From Pohlia nutans (taxonomy: Eukaryota; Streptophyta; Bryopsida; Bryales; Mniaceae): a DNA stretch of 64,000 bases. Of the stretch, positions 22,260-35,275 are shown piece after piece (the first letter of the stretch is position 1; each line of letters opens with the position of its first letter). Where the stretch lies: NCBI GenBank assembly GCA_022496805.1, contig CM040087.1, positions 10,862,001-10,926,000 of the forward strand, read 5' to 3'. The notes beneath the pieces were generated by a model. The model was not told the DNA's origin. It saw only the letters and a list, made by a program, of their open reading frames with translations, and ran no database searches. Made by a program: the position numbers and the translations under genes.

Positions 22260-24494
22260 GAATATTCGAATATTATGTTATTTTTAGTAACAATTCTGAC
22301 AATTTTCCGCTCTCCGCTCTCCGCTCTCCCATCCACCGCTCGCACGGGAGCCGCCCTCATGAAAGTGTGGGAGCTATTTTCTACTTTCTAGTCCACTTTA
22401 TTGTTAAATATTCATAAATAATTAAAATTGATTTTTTTAGAGCACTTTAAAGCTTAAAACCCTAAAATTTCAATATGCACTACTGAAAAAGTTTTTCAAT
22501 CAACTTTCCATTTATATAAGCTCGAGAATGATGCCACCTCCATTGTGTTGTTCATCTCTATTATTTACTATTTTCCTAAAAAAATTATACAATTTCAAGC
22601 ATTTTGTAATTATTCTGACTACTAAAAAAAGAAAAACTGTGAAAAATATAATAAAACTCATTTTTATTAAAATAATTGAGAAAAAAAATCCATGTAAATC
22701 GGTTTAACAATAAATTAGATGAGAAACATACCCAAAAAATATAACATATTTAAAAACATGAAGAACTGATGAGGTTTCGCCGGGTAAATGTAGTGTAAAT
22801 GTAAGTGAAAATGTAATGATGTGATTAAATACACAGGAACCCTCACAGTTTGACCACAGGGCCACACTTGGGGTGGGGAGTAAAAATGAGGGATCTTACC
22901 CCGGGGCAGTTTTCTTTTCCCCATGCCGGTCAAAAGCGTCATTGTTTTACCCCAATAAATCATGTTTTACCTGGCAAAGGTTTTAGAAAGGGAGTTAAAA
23001 ATTGACCCCCGACTCCCAATCTTCACTTTTGGACACATCTTCGCTAATTGGGGTAAAAAATGGGGCCAAACCATCCACTTTTAGTTTTTACCCCGGCAAA
23101 AATGTTTGGCAAAAATGTGTGATATTTAATTCATGTTTCATTTACCAGTTGCCCACTGAGTTTCCCACAAGTACCTGGGCATGAAGTTCAACTCTGAAGT
23201 GAATGCAAACGAAGACGAGGAAGGAGTGCCGTAAGTCAGAAACTTCTCAATTTCAAATTTTCAAAGGTGCCTTAAATTGTGACCACCGGGTATAACCGGT
23301 GATAGGAGTGAATGCAGGGGTAGTTGCAGCTTGTGGTAGTTGGCTTTCTCTTCAACACCAGCGTGAGCCGCGTTCACACGGCACGTAATAATCGCCCCCA
23401 AGTTACAGGAACCAAATAATTCAAACTCACATTCCGCTGTTCACCACTACGGTCCACATTCTGTTTATTAAGCCAGTGTGAGTAGGCTGCATAAGTGGGT
23501 GACTGACTCGTTGATTAATCGTCATGATTCCGGCATTGATGGCACCACCAGTCGACGACTCATGACGGTGGGAGTTACACCTTTACAAGTATTAGATCCA
23601 ACTCATTGGAGTAGCCTTTTTCCAAGGGTATCCCATGCAGATGATTCTGCAACATTGTCGGCCGCCACGAGATCATATAATAGTTACTACAGCATCATAT
23701 CATCGAGCGATCAGCTGGGAATTGAAGAAGATCGATCTGTAGACCTGGAACATGCACGTGCACTCGTGGTGGAAAGTGACGACGATGGATTCATTCATCG
23801 GTGATCATGCAAAGGTACGTGGTGGAGAATAAGCTGGTGCGTGCATGATCGATCGAGTCATAAGAAGAAAGCGACTACGTTAGCAACAGAGTTCAAGAGT
23901 TGATCAGATGAGACTGAGGCTGGGTAGCTAGTACTGTCTACAGTCATGTGTGAACCTGCCCTGGTTGTCCTCATAAATGCTTCCCGTCCCAATAAGACGC
24001 TCATGAATTGCAGCACTACTAACTGCAGCTAGCAGGCTTTGTTAGGACGACTACTCGTCTTCCCGAGCCTGTGACGACAGCGTGAAAGCTTGAACATCCT
24101 CCAGCTGGTCAACATTATGCTGTGAGAGTGGCAGTGAAGGTTCTGTGGCAGAGCGTCTGCCCCTCACGTTTCAGTTGCTGTCTGCAGTGTCGGAAACCCG
24201 TGATAGAAACCTCTAAAGCACAGTGATCATTGCAGGAGGTTCGGCAGGGAAATTAAATTATATTGGAGAATATTGCATCCTGCTGTGCATTGTGAGTGAG
24301 TGGATGGGTACACGTTAAATATTAGTTACCTTTCATTGGGCGTGCCTGGCCGGGTTTGAAGCTTTACAAGCAGCAGGTGCATGTTCGGGGAGTTCAGCTA
24401 GAGGAGGTTGTCGTCGTCGTCGTCGTCACCAGCTAGCTAGTGCGCAGGCAGCGTTGAAACACGATCGAGCGAGACGAAGCGGAGCCAGCGCGTG
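22260..24494. other. Intergenic region upstream of FatB
   Basis: No convincing gene. Notable points are GCTCTCC units at 22309-22330, several short TTTTACCCC / GGGGTAAAA inverted motifs at 22860-23110, and a (GTC)n microsatellite at about 24408-24426. A frame at 23478-23804 lacks an early ATG and matches nothing I know. The last few hundred bases are probably promoter and 5' leader of the thioesterase gene. Confidence 0.5.
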
Positions 24495-27400
24495 ATGAAG
24501 GTGACGGTAGTGGTGGGCATGGAGACGAACGCCATCGCCACGAGGATCGGGTCCGCCGCTGCTGCGTCCACATCTAGCCCGGCCTGCCGCAGCAGCATCT
24601 CCACATGGTCGGGTCTTCACGTTCGACTCCGCCATGTTCAGCGTGCTTGCAGCCCTCGGTACACAAAACTCTCTACTCTCAATCTAAACGCACCCATTCT
24701 CACTCTCCAGACGTCACTTTTTGATGATAGCGTAGGTTTGTTCAGAGTGTGGAGCCTGATTCTAGCTAACCAAACGTTTGCGACTTCGAGAGCTTGATTC
24801 TAGCACATGAGAATGGTTTATCATATTCCCTTACAAGACCATTTATGAATTATCTTAAAGTTAGGAAAATGCTTCTCCTAAATTGATGGATTGAATTCGG
24901 TTTCCCAGTGGTGGTTTGGGTTATAGTTAGCGCTTTATTGCTATGAATGTGATAGTTTCTTACACTCTATACATTTTGGACGTGAGTTTGAAGTGTGGAG
25001 GGTACCTGCTGGCCATGCTCTAACCCACTCTGCGGCCTGCTTCCATTCATCCACCTGTTGAGTAAAACTTTTGCCGGAATTTAATTTTTTCTTTAGCGCC
25101 GTGTAATGAACAATCCACTTAACGCACTTGCTGGTCAAAGAGTTACATCAAAATTCTCGTTTCCAAATGAAAGATGATTCAATACCGCATGCAAAAGTCA
25201 GTAACCAAGGGTTGAAGCTTTATAGACGGATGTTCTAAAATGGTACAGATCTTCGAAATGTATAATTTACTTGTAAGTACATCTGATCGAGTGGCGGTTT
25301 TAGGTACCTTGCGACAATTGCTAATGAATTTCATAACAGGTCTGTTGCATTCACACCTTGCAGGAAGGGAGGAGTAGAGTGGCAGAAGGACACGGAATGT
25401 TTACACAATATGATCCGTGCGAACGCAGTGGCAAACGGGTACACGAAAGTGAACAATGGCGCCGCCATGAAACAGCAACAGCAGCAACAACAACCAGGTG
25501 GAGGGAAGCTGGAGGAGATCAGTAATGGCCACGCCCACCAGGAGACCGTGAAGAGGAATGCGAGTAGTTGGATTGGAGCTCTGGCAAGCGCACTGCTGGC
25601 CATTGAGAAGCAGCGGAGGATCGTGGATGAATCGGTACAACACTCTACGCGGCAGCCGGTGGCGCTGGATACTTTGAGACGGGGGAAGCTGGTGGAGAAC
25701 GACCTGGTGTACCGTCAGAAATTTGTCATCCGGTCCTATGAAGCAGGCTTCGACAAGATTGCGTCCATTGAAACCATCGCCAATCTTTTCCAGGTTCTTT
25801 TTGCTTGCAAGCCTCCACATCCATCACTAGTAGGAAATGTGTTGTTTTTAACTTTCTATAAATGAAAAAGGAATGAAATTGCGCCTAGCACATGGGTTGT
25901 GTTAGTGCTGGTGAGTGCTTTTGTTCACAAGAAGACAGAAATATAATCACAATATTCCACCACTGTTCAATGTTTCAAGGAAATGGGGAATGAAAAACGA
26001 CAGATCTGCTACTAGTGCGTATCCACGCCAAATTTCTTACTCTTAACATTCTACACTTGATGCACCTTGGAGGCGAGATATTTTTTCCTGTTCAAACAAT
26101 TCTCAAATATCCGAGAGAATCTCTGTAAATCACCAAGTAACCACAAGGATCGCAATTCACAATGTCGAGCTAATGAGAGAAATCTATCAACTGTTTTGTT
26201 CATAAGAATGGACACTTTTGTATAGACACATATGCCAAATTTGATGGGTTAAAGGGATTAGTCAAGATTGTTACAGTGTTAGAGGCCGGCACTTAGACTC
26301 TGTTCCAAGTTCTACCTCAAATGTCATGTGGATGGGACAGAAGCTGTGAAGTAGAATTGGGGCTTTACTCTATTAATATAATGTTGATTTCTTCAATGAT
26401 GTTTTTGGTGCCAAAGGATGGGACATTTGAAGTAAGAGTTGGGAATAGCTAAAATGGAAACCCAACTTGGTCTTCAAATCTCACTTCGATCTAATGGCCC
26501 AACAGAAGTGGAATTTGGCCTTGAAGTGGGACTTTAAAACTTAAGACTTGGGTGTAGAGAGGCCTTTATTCCATGATAGCTTTTGTGTGGGGACTACTGA
26601 GATTGATGCAGGATTGGAAATCCTTGCATTCTAGCTGACGTTTTCCCAAAAACTGCATTTTAATAATGAAATTTATTGCTCCAGGAAACGGCATTAAACC
26701 ATGTGGGATTGTCAAAGTTTGTGGGAGATGGCATGGGCACCACGCATGCCATGATGCGCCACCACTTGATCTGGGTCGTCACACGCATGCATGTTGAAGT
26801 GGACCGTTACCCTGTCTGGTAAGCCACTGTTCAATGTATTTATTGTTATTATAAGTTGAGAGCTCTCAGTGCATCATTTGCAGGACTTCATATGGTACGA
26901 ATGATTGTGTATATATCTTGCTCACTATCTCATGTGGGTGGTGGTTGTGCAGGGGCGATGTGGTGGAAATTGACTCCTGGGTTGCTGCCGAAGGCAAGAA
27001 TGGTATGCGCCGGGATTTCATTGTCCGAGATTACACTTCTGGCGAGGTCATTGCCACAGCTACCAGGTAATCAATCATATTGTTATCATCGAGACCATCT
27101 AATCTCTCCTCATTCTTTAGCAACAGTTCGCTACACTAGTAGGAAATGTGTCGTTTTTCACTTACTAAAATTGAAAAAAGAATGAAATCGCACCTGGCAC
27201 ATGGGTTGTGTCAATGTTGGTGAGTGGTTTTGGTCACAAGAAGACAGAAATCTAGACACAATATTTTGTCACTGTTCATTGTTTCCACAAAGTGGGGAAT
27301 GAAAAACGACAGTTCTGCTAGTAGTGCTAATGGATGAAGTACTGCACAACATTCTTATTACAGCAGTTGTAGATGGCAATCCAGAAAGAAATACTAATTT

Positions 27401-29222
27401 AAGGAGCCATTACGTTCAATGTAGAGAGCATATATGCATATAGCACTCCCATGTAAAAAACTAATCCAATCGATAACCTCAGAGTGTGCTGAAGCCAGAA
27501 TGAATACTAGGGTTCTGATGAAATATATGAATGGGGCGCTGTCATTGTTCAACAGGATCTCGAAGAAGGTTGCTTAAGAATGTTATGTGTGGATCTGTGA
27601 ATAACACAGAGGCTTGGCTAAGCAATCTGAAGGATTTGAAATTAAATTAGACCCTTTGGCATGGATTGTTTGGAAAATTGAAATGAAGCCAATAATAAAA
27701 AAAAAAATTATATGTAATTCATGATGCAGCACATGGGTGATGATGAACAAAGACACCAGGCGTCTGTCAAAGATGCCTCAAGAAGTGGTGGCAGAAATTT
27801 CCCCGTATTATCTGGGAAAAACATGCATCAAGACGGACCCCTGCCAAAAGATCAAGAAGCTGGATGATAGTATTGCACCCTACTGCCGATCTGATCTTGT
27901 GGTAAATCAAGACCTTCATTTGGTTCCATAATTTCAATTACAGTATTTACTTGTTCTGATATAATACATAATTATCAACATCATGTTAGTGTGACTTCCA
28001 TTGGATAGATAAAAGAATTTCTAGCTTTAATAAATTGTGAGCGTTTAATTTCCCCATGGATGTGAAATTGTTGATGGATCCGGAAGTTGCAGGGACATGG
28101 AAACTCTCTAACTTGGTGAAGTCAAAGCCAGCAACATCTAAAATGATTGCCTGGATTCACATAATTTGATGCAGCCGCGATTGAGGGACATGGATATGAA
28201 TCAGCACGTGAACAATGTCAAATACATCAGTTGGGTGCTTGAGGTACGTCTTCCAATGGATCTAATTTACTCAAAATCTAGTTAAATAATTAAATTATCA
28301 CGTCACATGGGAGGAATCAATATAATTTCCTTCTGAGCACCCTTTCTTCTTTAAGTAACCTTAAGTGCTCTACCTTAAAATAGTATGATAACTTAAAAAT
28401 TATTAGTAAATAACATCAACTACTCCAACATATTTATTCCACTCTATAATACATGTAGGACATTCATTGTTCTTTACATCATCAAGAATTTAGGACCTCA
28501 GTGATTTTAGCGATTTCCGTGCAACTTCCAACATTTCATGGGTTTATACATTTTCCGCACAGATTTCGCGCTAATTCTGCACTGAATCCGCACGTCTTCT
28601 ACATTCACTCTTTTTGTTATCTTACACAATGCAGAATCCGTGCAGAATCCGTGCGGAATTAGTGCGAAATCCGTGCAAGATCTGTGCAAAAAAAGTACGA
28701 ACCCATGAAATATTGGATGTCGCACGGAAATTGTTTAAAATCGGTGGGGTCCTAAATTCCTGATGATTGCTATATTATTTGCTAAGTGATTATGAAGTAA
28801 GCTTTTCAAAACAGTTTGTGACTTAGTTAGGGTTGGAAATTGAGGGTTTAGGGTTTTGTAATCGATGGATGCAGAGTGTACCACAATCGCTGCTAGTGGC
28901 GCATGAGCTTGCAAGCATGACCCTGGAATACAGGCGAGAGTGCACGCCATCCGATGTGGTTCAATCGTTGTCATGTCCAGATACGCATCTGTCGGGCGCC
29001 GCAACAAAGAATGGCAGCCCAACGTTGACACATGGTGGCTTAGATGGCTCGGTCGATGCGGTCTCATGCTCAGGCTCAGGGGCTTTGAAAAGTGCCACCC
29101 TCAGTCCGTCCACGGGTCCTGTCCAATACACGCACTTGCTGAGGATGCAATCCAGTCGGGCTGACATAGTTCTGGGGAAAACCAAGTGGAGGGTGAAAGA
29201 CAGATACGCTGCACCTCACTGA
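24495..29222 (+). CDS. FATB: FatB-type acyl-ACP thioesterase, plastid
   Basis: Seven-exon model: 24495-24658, 25364-25793, 26685-26818, 26953-27066, 27730-27901, 28175-28243 and 28875-29222. All junctions are GT-AG and in phase, giving 476 residues. The enzyme hydrolyses acyl-ACP in the plastid stroma and so ends fatty acid elongation. Exon 1 encodes an Ala/Ser/Arg-rich N-terminus with few acids, as in a transit peptide. Family hallmarks seen are RQKFVIRSYEAG, ASIETIANLFQETALNHV, LIWVVTRMHVEVDRYP, WVMMNKDTRRLSK, and the catalytic region DMDMNQHVNNVKYISWVLE (N347, H349) with YRREC (E383, C384). A Ser/Gly-rich insert of about 45 residues follows 'CPDTH' before VQYTHLLRM. Introns 2, 4 and 6 carry small transposons. 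The upstream start could differ if a further 5' exon exists. FatB rather than FatA is judged from overall similarity. Confidence 0.92.
25825..26017 (+). mobile_element. CACTA-like MITE, copy 1 (FatB intron 2)
   Basis: 193 bp beginning CACTAGTAGGAAATGTG and ending GCTACTAGTG. The subterminal parts pair (TCGTTTTTCA type against TGAAAAACGA). Flanking 3-bp sequences are CAT and CGT, an imperfect duplication. It lies just downstream of exon 2. Confidence 0.9.
27134..27326 (+). mobile_element. CACTA-like MITE, copy 2 (FatB intron 4)
   Basis: 193 bp, CACTAGTAGG to GCTAGTAGTG, with the same internal 'ggtcacaagaagacagaaat' as the other copies. The target duplication CTA is perfect on both sides. Confidence 0.93.
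28478..28767. mobile_element. Fold-back MITE in FatB intron 6
   Basis: 290 bp with long terminal inverted repeats. The left end ATCATCAAGAATTTAGGACC matches the complement of the right end with one mismatch, and similarity continues inwards through 'gatttccgtgca' and 'aacatttcatgggttt' for about 60 bp. The centre has several 'gaatccgtgcagaatccgtgcgg' units. Superfamily not determined because the target duplication is unclear. Confidence 0.8.
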
Positions 29223-30060
29223 TCCATCAAGTCCCAATCGAATTGGTTGATTATATTAACCTATAATTCCGTAACTGTGATTTGGCTCTCTGTTTGCGCA
29301 CCCTAAACCCTAAAACCCTAGTAAACCCATCAACACACAATTTCAAATTACCATGTTTTAGGAACTCCATCATGCAAAGCTCCCCACGGTCTCCATCATC
29401 AGATACGCGCAGCAAGCTCCGATCCAGGGTTAGGAATTATAGGTTAATATAATCCAGTTAAGGAATTATAGGGTGTAGACACTGTATAATCTTTGAGACC
29501 TGGAAACAATTGATGTAAGATCTGCCAGGTGACTTTTAGCAGGCCATGTGCATAAGGACCTCCTTGATTATTTTGGAAAGCTAGATGGCATTTGAGGATT
29601 GAAGTCCATTTTTTAACACAGCTAGCTGGCAGTCAGAATATATGCAGTTGATGCTACTGTACCTTCTAGATGTTGGAACTCCCTGAGAATTTAACTTTCC
29701 TGGGGATATGGACATTCTCAGTGCTGCTAGCTAGCCGCCCATAGGAATAATTCAAAGTATATATGTCTTTTGAAGTAGGGAAATAAAGTGACATTCAGAC
29801 AGTCATGAATGTGGATCAGGTCAAGAACTAGATGTTTCAATTCTTCCCAATCATTATGTTACTTCATAGGTCTAGAGAAAAAGTTGTTTAGATCCTTCTG
29901 ATGGCAAAAGTCATTTGAAAATAATGAACTTGTCTTCAATCAATTTTGCTCTAACCCTGTGCCCTGAGTGGATTGTGGTACTGATGGGGCTGGTGAGCGA
30001 GGCCAGTTGAATGAGGAGGTCTTGATGATGTTCCAAAAGCACAATGTCAGTCAAGAATCT
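29223..30060. other. 3' flank of FatB, no gene seen
   Basis: Contains 'ccctaaaccctaaaaccctagtaaaccc' telomere-like motifs at about 29302-29330, and a segment 'ggaattataggttaatataat' (29432) that is close to the complement of 29243-29272. Otherwise featureless. Confidence 0.5.
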
Positions 30061-30253
30061 CACTAGTAGGAAATGTGTCATTTTTCACTTACTATAAATG
30101 AAAAAGGAATGAAACCGCGCCAGGTACATGGGTTGCGTCGATGCTGGTGAGTGGTTTTGGTCACAAGAAGATAGAAATCTAGGCACAATATTCCATCACT
30201 GTTCACAGTTTCCGCAAAGTCGGGAATGAAAAACGACAGTTTTGCTAGTAGTG
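30061..30253 (+). mobile_element. CACTA-like MITE, copy 3
   Basis: 193 bp, CACTAGTAGG to GCTAGTAGTG, flanked by the perfect duplication TCT. Close to copies 1 and 2 in sequence and length. Confidence 0.93.
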
Positions 30254-30491
30254 TCTTTCATCAACAAAAGTATAAACAGATTGAGCCCTATCAATTTGGA
30301 ACTGGTTTCGACCAATGGTGGGCATGTATGGCATTTTTTGCATGAAATAAACCTAGCCTGAACAATATTCTACGGTGTATTGTACTTCTAGATGAACATT
30401 TTTTGGTTATTACGTATTTATATTAGATACGCACCCAACTTTGGTTTCGACTTTTGAGAGTGCTTTCAAGTATAAAGATTTAACCCTTTAA

Positions 30492-31090
30492 CCCTTTAGT
30501 GCCCAGCTGACCACATTATGGTCACTACAACGTTTGAAATGCAAATAGCAGAGAATCCGTGAAGAATTCGAACTTTAGTTTTGAAATTCAGATTATGCCA
30601 CATACATTATACATCTTCCAGAAAAAGAAATTTTCAATTTGGAATAGTACAACTATCAAAATACCTATCAACAAAACGCAAAATACTGCAAATACTTGAA
30701 AATACAGTAAATACTTACAAATACAACATATGTATTGTGTAGTATTTCTTGTGTTTGGAAGTTTGTTATCTTGTTTGGTTTTTTTGTATTGTGTTCTCTT
30801 CTTCATCTTCCATTAGTGTGTGTAATCCGATCTTGACTAATGTACCCACTCCTGTCAATTTTCAACGTATAAAATTTTGCTTAAATCGTGTATGGATAAG
30901 TCACTTTCACTTATAAAATTCACCATTGGATGATTCTCAAATTTTAATAAAATGTGTGCTCTCGAGTTGAGAATAGAATTGTACGGCTACTTTCTAATTT
31001 AATATATTCCATTTCTGATAATCTCAATCACAGGGGAAAAACCGACTGAAATTCAGAGCTCCCAGCTACAGTACTTTGGGCACTAAAGGG
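30492..31090. mobile_element. TTAA-flanked element with CCC...GGG ends, 599 bp
   Basis: Flanked by TTAA at 30488-30491 and 31091-31094. The ends are CCCTTTAGTGCCC and its exact complement GGGCACTAAAGGG. No coding capacity; AT-rich interior. TTAA duplication with CCC/GGG termini is the signature of the piggyBac superfamily. Confidence 0.75.
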
Positions 31091-31094
31091 TTAA

Positions 31095-31677
31095 TGCCCC
31101 GATTCAACATTGTTGTCAAAGATTTGTTATAAAATGTTTGATGAAAAACAAAAATACAATAGATGTTCACAACAAAGTTGTAAATGTCAATGTGAAGATC
31201 ACATTTGTACAGTTGAATTCCTCATTTTTTTTAGTTAATACTTTTTATTTAATTTTGCGACGATTTCTCATGAAACACAATCAAAAATCCAAAATTAACA
31301 CCAAAAAAATAAAATATATTGTAATGAAATTGAATTAACATGCACTACGAGATGGTATGGTTTCCATTGTTTGATTCTACTTATTTTGAAAATCATCTTT
31401 AAGGTATTACTTTTTGAACTTTGATTCTACTTATTTTGAAAATCATGTTTAAGGTATCACTTTTTGAACTAAGAATGAAACCTGACATACTGATTGTGTT
31501 GTTTTCCAAAAAATCACAACATCTTATTTTGAAGATCCATACCATAGAAATGATAGTCAATTAACACAAGAACCAAGAAAAAATTGGATGAATGAAAAAC
31601 TATGCAAGATGTAGTGTTGAGAAAGGTTGCACTTTGTTCGTCATCCATTATATGGACGCAGGCGCGTTAAGGGGTTA
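31095..31677. mobile_element. Decayed member of the TTAA element family
   Basis: Starts directly after the previous element's TTAA. It shares 'cccgattcaaca-tgtt-tcaaagatttgttataaaatg-ttgatgaaaaac', then 'catgcactacgagatggtatggtttccatt', and ends near 'ggcgcgttaaggggtta', as in the copy at 43627-44168. The right TTAA is mutated. A 50-bp tandem duplication (31371-31420, 31421-31470) lies inside. Confidence 0.7.
31371..31470 (+). repeat. 50-bp tandem duplication
   Basis: The unit 'ttgattctacttattttg...actttttgaac' is present twice in succession with two base differences. The related elements at 43627 and 53667 have it once. Confidence 0.88.
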
Positions 31678-31816
31678 TTTAGCTAGTTTCCCATTGATAT
31701 TACTTCATTGAATTATTTTGGATAGAGTTGTGAAGTGCCATCTTAAATTTGAGCATGTAAATTTCATAGGCCTTGATTCTCTATTGCTGTAAGTTGTGAA
31801 TGCTTTGGCAACTTAA

Positions 31817-32046
31817 CCCCTAAAGGACCAAGAAGCTCAAATTAGGTCTAAGATATTTTGTAGCAATTATGAGTAGGTCCTATGTGCACTTCCTTCTATT
31901 CCAATTTATTTCTTTTTAACCAGCTTACGCAATGTTTTTCACCAATTTCATTGATATAAATATTGGTGTCATTTGAAATATGTTTTTCACAATATGATCA
32001 ATTGAATTTGTCATTTAAAACCCATGAATCCTTGCTACTTTAGGGC
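31817..32046. mobile_element. Short TTAA-type MITE, copy M1
   Basis: About 230 bp after TTAA (31813-31816), starting CCCCTAAAGGACCAAG and ending near 'cttgctactttaggg'. The right TTAA is mutated to CTAA. Related to 52101-52334 and 55306-55473. Confidence 0.6.
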
Positions 32047-34335
32047 TAAACACACCTCCTTATGGTTATGGAGGTTCATTTTTTTAGGTCTCAACGGATG
32101 AAATCTTTTATTATAATCTACCATCACTTGATCAAAGAAATGCACAACAATGGTTGAAATTGTGGTCCATGAGTTCTTTTTTGTCTGATTTGTGAAATGT
32201 TTTAACTGTTTCGTTGTTGATATAGAGGACACATTCACCATAGTATTGCATAACTTAGATGATTTTATTGTCACAATGAAAAAAATATGTGGATTTCCTA
32301 TATAGAAGCAAATAGTATTTTAAAATGTTTGAAGCTATTAATCAATTGGATGAAAGAGAGGTAAGTGCACGATGTTTATTGTTATAAATTTGAGGTCTAT
32401 TCTCAGAAGGAGAGAGTAGTCTTGTACTAATGGCTCTTTGTTCACTGGGCATTAGCTCACTGTCAAAATGAAAAAAGGGTTCAAGCATATTTGAGGTACC
32501 CCTTAAGGAATGTCACACAATAAAATTGTGAATTTTTTTCCCCTTTAACATAGGTTAAATTACATAAATTATTGTGAAAGCATGATTTTAATATTGCTTC
32601 ACTTGTTTTAAGTAAAATAGAATAGGGATGTACATTAAAAAAATTGTCGTTAATTGATTAAAGTTGTTAATAGATTAATTGATTCTTGTAGCCCACATTT
32701 AGGACTATGTCACAATGTGAATTTTTAATTCAAGAGTCAAATAGGAATATACATATACTCATTTTTTGTGTTCTAATAATCATTTGTAGTATTTTACAGC
32801 AATAAATGTGGTATGTAAGTAAACTATTTTTTTATAATTTTCACGACCCTCTGAAATATTTTAAGGAGGGGCAAAAACTTTAAAATTGAAGATTTTTTTG
32901 GATTTCAAATTTGAAACATAAAAAGTGAGTTGTAAGGTACTGAATGGATAAAAAATTCATGGTATATTAATTATTATATATACATGTCTATTTTCCATTG
33001 ATATGATATTAGGTCTTATGAGTAAGAAAACTAAAAACTAATGATTTTATACATTCTAATTTATAAAGATGATACGATTACAGGTGCTCCAATACTAAGT
33101 AACATTTTTAATATTACTTTCGTTTATATTTGCAAAATATGACATTTAAAATTTCTCTCATTTTTGATTCATGGTTATTGACCAGGGTACCCAAGCATGC
33201 TTGTACCCACAAGTACTTTATTCACACTAACCTTGAAAGAGATCCAAGTTTCTATTTATCTGTTTTTAGATTTAAGTTTCAATTTATATTTTATTGGAGT
33301 TATATGATTGATATATGAGTTTCTATGATGATGAACAATCATCACTATTACACCTCACTATTAATTTTAATCTAATATCCACTTTAATTAAATGTAGTAT
33401 TGCCTTTAACCCGTAATGGACCACACCCCTTTCCAAATTTGGAGAACTGCAAAGATGTATTATAAAATATAACTAAGTGGGATACTTTCAACTTCATGAA
33501 TCAATAAAGGTTGTACATTATGAATTTTAGATTCTATTCATACATTTGGGTCTATGATTGTTGTCACCAATATTTTGTATAAACTTTGAAACTTAAAATT
33601 GAAATTTTTTCTGTAATTGGATTACAAATAAAATATTCACAATTCATGGATGAAATTTGTTGTGATGAAACATAATACTCTAAGTGTTGTGATTTTGAAG
33701 ATTTTTCGGTTGCTTAATTTTCGAGCTAATTTTTCAAAAGTACTTTTGAGCTAAGATCTGGGAAAATTTGGTGAATTACTTTGACATGAAATGGTGCATA
33801 AAATTTTCACAAATCATCCCCTTCTCACAAAGTTCACACATGCATAAAAATATTTTACTATATAATTTTGCTCGGGCAAGTCACTTTTTGTATCTTTTGA
33901 GTATCACATGTGAACAAAGGATATTTAAAAGTAGCTTAAAACTAAAATTAGATATTACAATAATTATTAATATTTTGATAACATTCTCATTTTTATTCTT
34001 GTAATCAATTTTGAAGGCCCTCAAACGTGTACACAACAATCCTAGAATTTGTGGAGGCCTCTTGTACTTTTGAAGTGCCCATGTTGTTTGTTGAAAAGCT
34101 GTTGGTAAGGATGTGTTGCAACCACGGCAAGTAGAGGTCTTTGAGGACGAACTCTTTGTCTTGTGGGCTCTGGATTACTGGCTAAACGAATAGACACTTT
34201 ATTCATGCCGGCCCGCATTTGTCGGACCTGAGTTCCTATCTATCTATCTATCTTTGAGGACCACTCTGGCGTCTTTGTGGAGATGTCCTAAAGAACCTTA
34301 TGCCATAGTTAAACTTTTACAAATTTTTCACACTT
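32047..34335. other. AT-rich intergenic DNA, no gene seen
   Basis: No frame with recognisable content. A segment 'ctcgggcaagtcactttttgtatcttttgagtatcac' near 33871 matches, in inverted form, one end of the hAT-like MITE at 50616-50868. A (CTAT)n microsatellite lies at about 34234-34255. Confidence 0.5.
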
Positions 34336-34660
34336 TTCCTGAGCTTTTTACTTTCACCCTTTAGTGCACTAGTGTTCATATATTGAGCTTTTCACTTTAA
34401 TCCTTTAGCGCACTAGCGTCCATGTATTGAACGACGAACAAATTGAAGTTGTTCGGATCTCATCCAGATTGAACAATTTTCATTCACCAAAATTACTGTT
34501 GGTTCTTGTGCAAGTTGACTATTCTTTGAACAGTTTGGATCTTCAAAATAGGTTATTCTGATTTTTAGAAAATTAACACAATTGGTGTATGTCAAGTTTC
34601 TTTTTTAATTCAAAAAGTGAGACCTCAAACATGATTTTCCAAACGAGAATCATCCTCAAT
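34336..34660. repeat. Decayed TTAA-family copy with 47-bp tandem duplication
   Basis: Two consecutive units of 'gagctttt-actttca-cctttagtgcactagtgttcatatatt' (34338 and 34385) lead into sequence similar to the interior of 53667-54206: 'ggttcttgtgcaagttga', 'ggatcttcaaaata', 'gtatgtcaagttt', 'ttcaaaaagtgagacct'. Confidence 0.6.
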
Positions 34661-35275
34661 TTATCTTGTGTCCTTATAAATTCACAACCCTTAAAGAGGC
34701 GAGTTTAGAGCCTCCTACGTTAAAACAATCCTACCAAGTGACTTACTTTTTGTAGAATTTGTTAAGATTTGGATCACTGATTCGCTTGCAGGGAGAGACA
34801 TTCAAAACAACATTGGGGTCTCGATATCCACGTCGTTTTAATGTGGTAGAGTGATATTTTAATGTCGTTTCAATGTGTCAAAACAACATTCTAATGTTGT
34901 TCTATTGTATTCTAAAAAAATTCATTTTTAGAGTGTTGTTTTAACTATATGCTCCCACTTGTGTCTGGATTAAGAAGCTATAAGGTCACTGCTCTTAACT
35001 TTAGAATAATATCAAGTTCACTTGGGCTGATTGGGCTCCTCGTAAAGTAAAATAGAGTTGTCTTATTTCACCATTAGACAAAGTGTTCAACACAACGTTG
35101 AAGACATTTGATAGAACTATTTATTTATCAAACAAGCATATTCTAAGAATATATTAGGAATATTTTAGATTTTTTTTGGATACTTGGAAAGATTTCATCC
35201 AAGTTATTTAATATGTTTGATACTTGTTTAATTAGATAATTGATGTGAAACGTCTAATACTACATCAAATTGGAA

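Noticed and set aside
30488..31094. PIF/Harbinger (Tourist) assignment of the TTAA elements
   Set aside because: A 3-bp TAA or TTA duplication would make the terminal repeats asymmetric, whereas a 4-bp TTAA duplication leaves exact CCC...GGG ends. Empty sites are still needed to be sure.
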